From: CAZSNT01 sp964607765
GTDB lineage: Bacteria; Verrucomicrobiota; Lentisphaeria; Oligosphaerales; JABHEG01
Length of the DNA: 6,275 bases
Reading direction: 5' to 3'
Assembly (NCBI GenBank): GCA_964607765.1
Contig: CAZSNT010000299.1
Coordinates: 1 to 6,275, forward strand
In this document: positions 1 through 5,093 of the stretch, one piece after another
Numbering within the stretch: the stretch's first letter is position 1
How the letters are laid out: each line of letters begins with the position of its first letter
Made by a program: the position numbers and the translations under genes
Notes under the pieces: model-generated
What the model was told of the DNA's origin: nothing
Databases searched by the model: none
The model's input: only the letters and a program-made list of their open reading frames with translations

Positions 1-20
1 GAACGAGAAGCGAGCAGGTT

Positions 21-36
21 GTGACTGCAGAGTCAC
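21..36. promoter_or_regulatory. Inverted repeat GTGACT-GCAG-AGTCAC upstream of the first lipoprotein
   Basis: Two perfect 6-bp inverted arms are separated by 4 nt, and the dyad ends 41 nt before the ATG at 78. It could be an operator half-site pair or a small hairpin in the 5' leader. No convincing -35/-10 pair is visible in the 77 bases before the gene, so the promoter may lie outside the window. A 6-bp dyad can arise by chance. Confidence 0.25.
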
Positions 37-77
37 CCGGAACTGGACACAACCCTACTCTTAGAGAGGAGAGAAGC

Positions 78-698
78 ATGAGATCAGGCATGACTACAGC
101 GATCGTCACCGTGCTCCTGCTGGCAGGCTGTGCGATGCCCAGCAGGAACCTCGTTGAGGGCGTGTATACGTCGCCCAACGGCGGGTTCAGCTACACGGTG
201 CCGGAGCCGGTCCTGCTGGAGGGAATGCGCGAGAATATTCTCCCCAACGGTGGGAATGTTCAGTTCTTCCAGTGGTCGCACTTCAAGAGAGTCGATTACG
301 TGAGCCTCAATCCAACGGTTGAGCGGGAAATCCAGGACAGGGGGATCCGTGAGGAGATGCTGCTTGGCTTTTCCGTCGGGACCTTTGTGCCGGGGATAGT
401 CCAATACGTTCCCCGGGCAGAGGTGCGGAAGGCCGACTTGGAGGAGGTCCATGATGTACCCGTGCTCTACGTGACAATGTTCATGCCGGGGGCTTCCACC
501 GAGATTCTGAATGGGAAGAGACTCGACGCATGTCGGTGTTTTCTCGCGCACACGGACGGGAAGCGAATGTACGTCTTCACGGTTTCGGCAGGCATCGATC
601 CCAGAGGCGAGCTGACACCGGAGAAGGCGTTCTCCAGGACCGAAGAGTGGCTGAAGCCCGAGTTGCTCAGGTTCTTCGATCAGGTCAGCATTCGGTAG
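78..698 (+). CDS. Conserved hypothetical lipoprotein, 206 aa
   Basis: The protein starts with a short charged N-terminus and a hydrophobic stretch ending in LLLAGC, a good lipobox with Cys18 as the predicted lipidated residue. It should therefore be exported by Sec, cut by signal peptidase II and anchored in a membrane. The ATG at 78 is preferred over the in-frame GTG at 21: it follows a purine-rich GAGAGGAGAG ribosome site at good spacing and places the signal peptide at the N-terminus. The mature part is about 188 aa, beta-rich, and opens with YTSPNGGFSYTVP (residues 30-42), a pattern common in small secreted beta-sheet proteins. Around residues 145-167 is NGKRLDACR...FLAHTDGKRMYVF, which resembles a block I recall from uncharacterised proteobacterial lipoproteins; this is memory, not a search. 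No catalytic motif is seen. It carries two close cysteines (152 and 154, CRC). The function is unknown. Downstream there is no tightly spaced partner gene. Confidence 0.85.
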   Translation: MRSGMTTAIVTVLLLAGCAMPSRNLVEGVYTSPNGGFSYTVPEPVLLEGMRENILPNGGNVQFFQWSHFKRVDYVSLNPTVEREIQDRGIREEMLLGFSVGTFVPGIVQYVPRAEVRKADLEEVHDVPVLYVTMFMPGASTEILNGKRLDACRCFLAHTDGKRMYVFTVSAGIDPRGELTPEKAFSRTEEWLKPELLRFFDQVSIR

Positions 699-925
699 GC
701 CCTCAAACGGACAGGGAGGAGAACCACAGAAGCGATTGCGGACCTCGATGAGGGGGGGGCACAGGGGACGCACTGATGGTCGCCAACGTCGACCTGCCGA
801 CCCGGAACGTGCTCCCGATGAGGATGTTGGGGCTGGAATACTGACTGAGCAGAGACGGTGGCGCCAAGATGCGCTCGAACAGGGCGTCCCCATGACTGTG
901 TCTCTGACATCTCGCGGGAAGGTGC
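699..925 (+). other. Weakly coding or noncoding stretch with an 8-G run
   Basis: No convincing gene is seen between the lipoprotein stop and the hydrophobic ORF. A ribosome-site-like AGGGAGGAG (713-721) lies well before an ATG at 748, which is followed at once by a run of eight G (752-759). The open frame from that ATG is Arg-rich and looks like a shadow frame. In the frame shared with the ORF at 926, a short segment from ATG 776 (VANVDLPTRNVLPM...) has almost entirely G/C third positions but ends at TGA 842. Further TGA codons follow at 893 and 905. The stretch is either ordinary noncoding DNA or the broken 5' part of a decayed gene. Confidence 0.4.
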
Positions 926-1111
926 GTGGCCGGCTACGCCGTAGCAGCTATCCTCGAGGCAAGCGTAGCAGGGCTTCTGACCACGGGAATGCCGGCGAAG
1001 AAACTGGTGACCGTCTCGCTCGCCGCGAATGCTCTGAGCGCGCTCGTGCTCACCGTCTACTTTGCTGGTCATCGGGGGCCGCTTTACACCAACGTGTTGG
1101 GTGGTCCTTGA
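926..1111 (+). CDS. Short hydrophobic ORF, two predicted membrane segments, possible remnant
   Basis: This is an unrecognised 61-aa ORF. It has two hydrophobic segments (about residues 2-20 and 27-47) separated by a short loop GMPAKK, so if made it would be a helical-hairpin inner-membrane protein. The first segment carries a Glu (residue 11) and the second an Asn (residue 35). A Glu-in-TM1/Asn-in-TM2 arrangement recurs in various uncharacterised bacterial membrane proteins, which is only a loose resemblance. The GTG start has a GGGAAGG just upstream, but only about 3 nt away, which is poor spacing. The nearest in-frame stop upstream is at 905, so little extension is possible. The amino-acid composition is far more protein-like than the Arg-rich alternative frame over the same bases. 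It may be a genuine small gene, the intact 3' end of a decayed gene, or chance. Confidence 0.35.
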   Translation: MAGYAVAAILEASVAGLLTTGMPAKKLVTVSLAANALSALVLTVYFAGHRGPLYTNVLGGP

Positions 1112-1136
1112 AGGGCCAGCGCGGCGGGGGTATTAT
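1108..1136 (+). promoter_or_regulatory. Sigma70-like promoter for the small coiled-coil gene
   Basis: A -35 box TTGAAG (1108-1113) and a -10 box TATTAT (1131-1136) are separated by exactly 17 nt. The -10 matches TATAAT at 5 of 6 positions and the -35 matches TTGACA at 4 of 6. Initiation would fall near 1143, giving a leader of about 56 nt before the ATG at 1199. The -35 box overlaps the TGA of the preceding short ORF, so the downstream gene is probably transcribed separately. Confidence 0.55.
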
Positions 1137-1198
1137 GGCCCTCGCAGCGGGGGAGCGTGTTGCGGCCTGTCAGCGTTACTGAAGGAAGGGAACATGAC

Positions 1199-1414
1199 AT
1201 GACCAAGAGCCTGGACAGCTGGATTTCGGTGCCCGAGGTATTGGTGTTCGTCGCCCTCGTGGTGCTCATCGTGATTGTCGGCATTGCCGGGCACAGGAAG
1301 TCGCGTGAGGTCGATGAGTTGCAGCAGAAGGTGGCGGAATTGCAGCAGAAGCTGACGGAACTGCAGGCGGAGCAGGAACAGCGGGGAGTCCTGGTCCGGA
1401 AGCCGGTCGAGTAG
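1199..1414 (+). CDS. Small single-pass membrane protein with coiled coil, 71 aa
   Basis: The start is the ATG at 1199, with GAAGGAAGGG ending 8 nt upstream. The ORF is open back to 1157, but that start has no comparable ribosome site and would only add 14 non-hydrophobic residues. Residues 11-31 (VPEVLVFVALVVLIVIVGIAG) form a strong transmembrane helix, followed by a basic HRKSR stop-transfer cluster. Residues about 37-60 form a heptad coiled coil built from three near-identical 7-residue units (ELQQKVA, ELQQKLT, ELQAEQE). The positive-inside rule suggests the coiled coil is cytoplasmic, so the protein could oligomerise or tether a partner at the membrane. The overall plan recalls PspB (TM plus coiled coil, about 75 aa), but I see no sequence-level match and do not assign that name. 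It has its own promoter upstream and converges with the lipoprotein gene on the other strand. Confidence 0.75.
   Translation: MTKSLDSWISVPEVLVFVALVVLIVIVGIAGHRKSREVDELQQKVAELQQKLTELQAEQEQRGVLVRKPVE
1316..1378 (+). repeat. Three in-frame 21-nt repeats encoding heptads
   Basis: Three consecutive 21-nt units start at 1316, 1337 and 1358. The first two are nearly identical at DNA level (GA-TTGCAGCAGAAG core) and the third has diverged. Each encodes one heptad of the coiled coil. The DNA identity suggests growth by tandem duplication, so the coiled-coil length may vary between relatives in steps of 7 residues. Confidence 0.7.
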
Positions 1415-1420
1415 CGCCTG

Positions 1421-1444
1421 GTGCAGGGCGTTCCGTTCCTGCAT
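1421..1444. terminator. Hairpin between convergent genes, possible bidirectional terminator
   Basis: GTGCAGGG and TCCTGCAT pair as an 8-bp stem (six Watson-Crick pairs with a G-T pair at each end) around an 8-nt loop. The hairpin begins 7 nt after the stop of the small coiled-coil gene and lies 41 nt beyond the stop of the opposing lipoprotein gene. No T-run follows on either strand, so it is not a classical intrinsic terminator. The position between convergent ends is the main support. Confidence 0.35.
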
Positions 1445-1484
1445 GCGGAGATCTGGGCCTCGGGGAGCGCCATGCCGTCAGCAG

Positions 1485-2498
1485 CTACCGTTTTGGGCGC
1501 GACGGCCTGACGCGATGGCCGCAGGCGCTGCAGTGCAGCGCGGTGGGTGTGCGCGTGGCATTGGCGCTGTTGCAGCCGGGGCAGCGTTGGATGGTGAACT
1601 GCCGTGCGCAGCCCGGGCAATTGTACTGCCCATGCAGCTCGCGTGGCCACTGCATCTTCCACGCGCAGTGGGGGCAAAGAAACTCCTCGCGCCGGGGCGC
1701 GGGCATGGTGTCCACCTGCCGGCGACAGAAGGAGCACTCGAATGGCCGGTAGTTGCGCAGGACGTGGCGTCCGCCGCAGTGCGTACAGAGGGCGATCCGG
1801 AACGGCTTGCCGCACTCGGTGCAGGCCACTTTTCCGCGTGCATCCGGCGTCGTTGGCTCGCTGCAGTGTGGGCAGATGACCGTTGCATACAGGTCGTCGC
1901 CGCAGTGGGGACAGCGCTCGGGCGCCGGCAGCTGGCGGGCCACCTTGTCGCAGTGGGCGCAGGTTGCCGGCCCGGGATCGCTCAACGGGCGCATGGCGTA
2001 CATTGAGCCATGGTGCTCGCGCAGGATGTCGCGAACCGAGTAGTAGCGTTCGCGGCCACTCGCCTGCGGGATCGGGCCGCGGAAGGCCAGGAAGCTGATG
2101 TGTTTCGACACGGCCGGCACCTTGCTTTTCCAGACGCGGTAGCGGTTGTACTTGTAGCCGTACGCGTCCGTGTGGGAACCGGCGTAGCGGCTTTCCTGCT
2201 TGAGTCCGGTGGTTTCCCACTTGCTGCCCGAGACAGGCATGAAGTAGTCGTACCCTTTGCCGAAACAGACCTCGGCGGCACGGTGCAGACAGTGGGCGCG
2301 CAGCAGGGCTGGCGGGATGTCCTTCTTGCCGGTGAAAGCCGCGGAGCCCTGATTGCCCTTCTGGGCGCTGTCCGAGAAGCCGCCGGCATAACCGAAGCGA
2401 TACTCGTCCGCGGCCTTGTAAGCGTTGGGATTCCAGCAGCCAGAGCCGACGGAGACGAGGACGGTCGCGGTGAGAAGGAGAGGCAGATTTCGCCGCAT
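1485..2498 (-). CDS. Lipoprotein with CC0125/CC1285-like domain fused to a ten-CxxC zinc-ribbon array, 337 aa
   Basis: The start is the ATG whose A is at 2498, preceded by AGGGGGTGA (2503-2511), close to a consensus ribosome site. The open frame continues to 2618 but would overlap the tRNA gene. Residues 1-21 are a lipoprotein-type signal peptide (MRRN, hydrophobic core, then GSGC). Gly at -3 makes the lipobox weak. Residues about 31-90 contain EYRFGYAGGFSD, an FTGKKDIP segment and LLRAHCLHRAAEVCFGKGYDYF. These match in order the pattern I know from CC0125/CC1285-family lipoproteins (GYSD...FxGN...LLxRAAELTxxxGYDYF). Residues 165-337 hold ten CxxC knuckles at Cys 180, 196, 209, 226, 238, 255, 275, 294, 306 and 323, mostly CPHC/CPGC/CTxC followed by Gly or a polar residue. 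These can pair into about five zinc ribbons of the double-zinc-ribbon/rubredoxin-like kind. Zinc or other metal binding is inferred; no enzyme motif is seen. A Cys-rich array outside the cytoplasm is unexpected: either it is metallated or disulfide-bonded there, or the N-terminus acts as a plain membrane anchor. The gene may share transcripts with the tRNA upstream. Confidence 0.85.
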   Translation of the reverse strand: MRRNLPLLLTATVLVSVGSGCWNPNAYKAADEYRFGYAGGFSDSAQKGNQGSAAFTGKKDIPPALLRAHCLHRAAEVCFGKGYDYFMPVSGSKWETTGLKQESRYAGSHTDAYGYKYNRYRVWKSKVPAVSKHISFLAFRGPIPQASGRERYYSVRDILREHHGSMYAMRPLSDPGPATCAHCDKVARQLPAPERCPHCGDDLYATVICPHCSEPTTPDARGKVACTECGKPFRIALCTHCGGRHVLRNYRPFECSFCRRQVDTMPAPRREEFLCPHCAWKMQWPRELHGQYNCPGCARQFTIQRCPGCNSANATRTPTALHCSACGHRVRPSRPKR

Positions 2499-2556
2499 GA
2501 AGTCACCCCCTACCGATAGCAGACTGTTTTCCGGCCACGGGGAGGAAAGTGGAGAA

Positions 2557-2633
2557 TGGTGGAGCTGATCGGGATCGAACCGACGACCTGTACGTTGCGA
2601 ACGTACCGCTCTAGCCAACTGAGCTACAGCCCC
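2557..2633 (-). tRNA. tRNA-Ala (anticodon CGC)
   Basis: The reverse strand folds into a complete cloverleaf. It has a 7-bp acceptor stem (GGGGCTG with CAGCTCC), a D stem GCTC/GAGC, an anticodon stem GTACG/CGTAC around loop TTCGCAA, a 5-nt variable region, and a T stem GTCGG/CCGAT with loop TTCGATC. Anticodon CGC (plus-strand positions 2597-2599) reads GCG. The G3:U70 wobble pair, the classic alanine identity element, is present, with discriminator A73. The 3' CCA is encoded. It decodes a frequent alanine codon in this GC-rich DNA. A promoter lies just upstream, and the next gene in the same direction begins 58 nt after the CCA. Confidence 0.97.
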
Positions 2634-2647
2634 ACGCGTGGCAAAGG

Positions 2648-2659
2648 GCTAAATTTAGC
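2648..2659. promoter_or_regulatory. Perfect 12-bp palindrome GCTAAATTTAGC over the tRNA -10 box
   Basis: The 12 bases equal their own reverse complement and cover the whole proposed -10 element, about 14 bp from the tRNA 5' end. The palindrome could be an operator, or an AT-rich island that helps promoter melting. It is one of the few AT-rich spots in otherwise GC-rich surroundings. Confidence 0.4.
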
Positions 2660-2679
2660 GCTGCTCGTGCCGGTTTCAA
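2652..2679 (-). promoter_or_regulatory. Sigma70-like promoter of the tRNA-Ala gene
   Basis: Reading the minus strand, TTGAAA (2674-2679, 5 of 6 to TTGACA) and TAAATT (2652-2657, 4 of 6 to TATAAT) are separated by 16 nt. A transcript starting about 7 nt past the -10 would have a leader of roughly 11 nt before G1 of the tRNA, a usual distance. It may also serve the lipoprotein gene by read-through. Confidence 0.6.
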
Positions 2680-3018
2680 GGGCCGGGAGAGCAGATTAGG
2701 ATGCTGGATGTTGGATGTTCGGCGACCGTTGCGCCGGGCTGGGGCACATGAGTCACTGAGTCATCGGGTCACCGAGTCACAACTGCAGGGGGTTGAGGAA
2801 TCGGGGAGCGGGCGAGATGTGTTTGCTCTCGGGTTCGGAGAAGGCGGAACGGGGTGTCGTGTCGGGAGAAACGGCAGCGGCCAGCCCAAAACGAGGAACG
2901 GCCAGGATCTTGTTCAGCACTCGTTCGTATGAGTGGACTGGAATGACCGCGCACGGGAGAGCAAAGTGTGGGAGAGTGAAGCGCGGAGCAAGACGGGGAT
3001 GCAGGTGAGAGTCGGGTA
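2680..3018. other. Noncoding divergent intergenic region
   Basis: About 340 bases lie between the tRNA promoter and the ribosome site of the HEAT gene. I see no credible gene; open frames here are Ser/Arg/Pro-rich and lack ribosome sites. The stretch holds short direct repeats of GGATGTT type at its left end (about 2704-2719), the 8-bp tandem array at 2750-2781, and purine-rich DNA with GGGAGAG copies near 2955 and 2970. The promoter of the HEAT gene must lie here, but no clear -35/-10 pair stands out. Confidence 0.6.
2750..2781. repeat. Four tandem 8-bp units of GAGTCAC type
   Basis: The units are GAGTCACT, GAGTCATC, GGGTCACC and GAGTCACA, contiguous and in the same orientation. They keep the core G(A/G)GTCA(C/T). 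The array lies in noncoding DNA about 255 bp before the HEAT-protein start. It may be a decaying microsatellite or a set of binding sites on one face of the helix spaced at 8 bp. Confidence 0.65.
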
Positions 3019-3036
3019 GTGGAGGGGAGACGCAGC

Positions 3037-4911
3037 ATGCGTTACGGGCGGCACGGAATGGAAACGGCTCGCATTGCGGCGGCGTTCACATTGGTTGGCG
3101 GGGTTCTTCTGCTATTGCCGAACGCGTTCGGTGGGGAGCGGGCTTCGGGTGCTGACGCGCCTGTTCAGGCAGCGATGCAGGCCGCTCTGGACTGTGTTCA
3201 GGCCGAACCGTATGAGTTCGACAGGGCGAAGGAGATTCTGCGGGCGTTGGCGAATGCTCACGGCGTGACGCCGCTGTTCGAGGCTTACGCCGAACAGAAG
3301 AAGCTGCGCTACATGGCGCTGGACATCCTCGACGATTACTCCGAATCCACTGACGACGGGAAGGCAATCGGCCGGTGGCTCGTGGCGCAATTGAAGCGCC
3401 TTCCGTACTCGGAGTCTGAGCCTTACAGCCTGTTGACCGCGCTGCGTGTTGGCGGGCACCGCTCACACGTGGCAGTCGCGCGGAAGTTGGTTACGGCCCC
3501 GGACGACTCGACGCGGTTTGCTGCCGTGCACACACTTGCCATGCTCGGGGGCGTTGCCGAAGCACCACGGCTTGTTGCCGCCCTGAGCGACGCGGATGAC
3601 GACGTGCGCATGATCGCGGCGCGCTACCTTGGTTTTCTCGGCGGCCGCACCGCGCTCCGTCCTTTGCGTGCTTACTTCGACGGGCGTCGAACCGGCAGCA
3701 AGGAGTGGCTGACAGCGGCGGCCGCGCTGGCCGCGCTCGGGGATGGCGCCGGGATTGTGCACCTCGAGAAAGCACTGAAGGGCGAGGACGACGCATCCAT
3801 GGACGTGCGCGTAGCGGCCGCGCTGCAGTTGGGGTCTTTCGCAGACCGGTTTTCCATTCCGGCCCTCATCGATTTCCTCGCGGACCCGACGATTGTCAAG
3901 GGGGATGGCTCCAATCCCGTGTGGGCTGCTCACTGGTCGTTGCTGAAGATCACGGAAACCAGATCATCTTTCACCGTCGCGGACTGCGCGACCAGGGCGC
4001 AGGAAGTCGTCGATTATTGGCGCCGGTGGTGGCAGCGCAACGGCGAGCGGAAGCGGAGCGCCTGGGATTGTGTCGCCCGGCCGCGGCGGCGTGTGCGCAC
4101 GGGGTTCCGAATCAGGGGGCCGGTCTTCCTTTGGTCAGACCCCGAGCCGGTGACCATGGACGTAGCCGATGTGCCGGAAGGGGCGGAGGTCGTGTGGTCC
4201 GTGCGCTATCCTGACGGCCGGACCGTGAGCATACCGGAACCGACGCGGACGCTGGAGTTTGAGCGCAAGGATGGTCTCGGTGCCTACCGGATTGCGGCAG
4301 TCGCGCGCCGGCATGGGCAGCAGGTTGCCCGCGCCGAGCACGGCCTCTATCTCTGCGCACTGCAGTCGATCGACACGAATGGGGACCGCGATGACAGCGG
4401 ATGGGCCCTCGGCTCACCTGTCACGTGTGTGATAGAAACAGCCGAGGGCGCCCCGGTTGATGATGCAGTGTGCTGCTGGGAGGTGGGTTCGCTGCCGGAC
4501 CGACGGGGCTGGCATTTGCCGGTCTACAGCTTCGAGGTGTTCACCTATGGCACAGTCTTCTACAGCGCACGTATCGTGCACCGAAGCCATGAATCGTCCC
4601 CGGCCGAGGTAAAGGAGGACACGGATTCTCCTGGCCAGGCCTGCTCGCTCGGTCCGGTGTCCGGCTTCCTGAGTGCGGGAAGCCTCTACCGCGACTCGCT
4701 GTTCGTGGTGCCCTCGTACCGCCACGTCCGCGCTTGCCGGATCGAGGCAGGGCCGAAGGGGATGACCTGCACGGACGATGGCGCGGTCACATGGCAGTCG
4801 CGCACAACAGATACAGGGCTGCATCCCGTGGTGCTCGAGGCCAGGCTCGACGACGGGAGCACGGTGCGGCACTCGTTCCTGCTGACGGTTGAGCCGGAAC
4901 TGCGGCGCTGA
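3037..4911 (+). CDS. Exported HEAT-repeat protein with C-terminal Ig-like domain, 624 aa
   Basis: The ATG at 3037 is chosen because GGAGGGGAG ends 7 nt before it. A GTG at 3019 would overlap that ribosome site, and an ATG at 3058 is possible. Residues 1 to about 32 form a Sec signal peptide (basic start, hydrophobic 13-27, AFG/GE likely cleavage), so the protein is periplasmic or surface-exposed. Residues about 40-155 look alpha-helical. Residues 159-284 contain about four HEAT-type helix pairs (TRFAAVHTLAMLGG, VRMIAARYLGFLGG, LTAAAALAALGDG, VRVAAALQLGSFAD), a protein-binding scaffold rather than an enzyme. From about 340 onward it is beta-rich. It includes DTNGDRDDSGW (from residue 446), a DxNxDxD loop typical of calcium sites, and several cysteines that could form disulfides. 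The last 55 residues (GMTCTDDGAVTWQSRTTDTGLHPVVL...SFLLTVE) follow the He_PIG/cadherin-like Ig pattern. No catalytic motif is seen. It stands alone and converges with the next gene. The exact function is unknown; adhesion or assembly of surface complexes is a guess. Confidence 0.85.
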   Translation: MRYGRHGMETARIAAAFTLVGGVLLLLPNAFGGERASGADAPVQAAMQAALDCVQAEPYEFDRAKEILRALANAHGVTPLFEAYAEQKKLRYMALDILDDYSESTDDGKAIGRWLVAQLKRLPYSESEPYSLLTALRVGGHRSHVAVARKLVTAPDDSTRFAAVHTLAMLGGVAEAPRLVAALSDADDDVRMIAARYLGFLGGRTALRPLRAYFDGRRTGSKEWLTAAAALAALGDGAGIVHLEKALKGEDDASMDVRVAAALQLGSFADRFSIPALIDFLADPTIVKGDGSNPVWAAHWSLLKITETRSSFTVADCATRAQEVVDYWRRWWQRNGERKRSAWDCVARPRRRVRTGFRIRGPVFLWSDPEPVTMDVADVPEGAEVVWSVRYPDGRTVSIPEPTRTLEFERKDGLGAYRIAAVARRHGQQVARAEHGLYLCALQSIDTNGDRDDSGWALGSPVTCVIETAEGAPVDDAVCCWEVGSLPDRRGWHLPVYSFEVFTYGTVFYSARIVHRSHESSPAEVKEDTDSPGQACSLGPVSGFLSAGSLYRDSLFVVPSYRHVRACRIEAGPKGMTCTDDGAVTWQSRTTDTGLHPVVLEARLDDGSTVRHSFLLTVEPELRR

Positions 4912-5093
4912 CCGTACGGAAGAGCGAACTCGACAGCAGTCGGGTGCAATCGACTGCGGCCGGACGCAATCGACGGGGCTTCGTCCCAGACTACAGGATT
5001 CTCACACCCGAAGAACCAGATTGTGCGGCTCCGCGCCGGGCGATCTGGGGCCGCCCCGAACGCCGGACGATACCGAGTGGCAGATACCCGGCT
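4912..5093. other. Convergent intergenic gap with nested GC hairpin
   Basis: Both flanking genes end here. The palindrome CCGTACGG (4912-4919) directly follows the TGA. At 5036-5066, CCGGGCG pairs with CGCCGG (one bulged G) and encloses a second stem GGGG/CCCC with a 3-nt loop (5047-5057). This nested hairpin is a possible terminator for one or both genes, but no T-run follows. GCAATCGAC occurs twice (about 4946 and 4966). No gene is seen. Confidence 0.35.

Noticed and set aside
21..77. GTG start at 21 for the first lipoprotein
   Set aside because: It would add 19 polar residues before the signal peptide, and the ribosome site is placed for the ATG at 78.
776..1111. Stop-codon recoding (TGA read as an amino acid) to join the segments at 776, 845 and 926
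   Set aside because: Other genes in the window end in TGA (4911) or TAG, and Trp is encoded by TGG. Three TGA codons in this stretch are within what noncoding sequence gives.
736..1182. 148-codon plus-strand open frame across the G8 region
   Set aside because: The translation is extremely Arg-rich and low in hydrophobic residues, as expected for an off-frame reading of GC-rich DNA. It also overlaps the promoter at 1108-1136.
1199..1414. Identification as phage-shock protein PspB
   Set aside because: Only the general plan (TM helix plus coiled coil, similar length) agrees. There are no shared sequence motifs and no psp genes nearby.
1084..2220. Long open frame on the minus strand (378 codons)
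   Set aside because: It lies in another frame of the zinc-ribbon lipoprotein gene, is Arg/Pro/Leu-rich without domain features, and runs on through the opposing coiled-coil gene. The frame giving ten regular CxxC motifs, a signal peptide and a ribosome site is the real one.
2499..2618. Upstream extension of the zinc-ribbon lipoprotein to an earlier start at 2618
   Set aside because: It would translate through the tRNA-Ala gene and bury the signal peptide 40 residues inside the protein. The ATG at 2498 has a near-consensus ribosome site.
2793..3008. 71-codon plus-strand frame in the intergenic region
   Set aside because: It has no ribosome site, no recognisable features and a composition of Arg, Gly and Ser typical of noncoding GC-rich sequence. 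An opposing minus-strand frame is equally open.
3463..3933. Minus-strand open frames opposite the HEAT gene, the longest 156 codons
   Set aside because: They mirror the codon bias of the plus-strand gene and show no domain, ribosome site or signal. The plus frame has clear HEAT repeats over the same bases.
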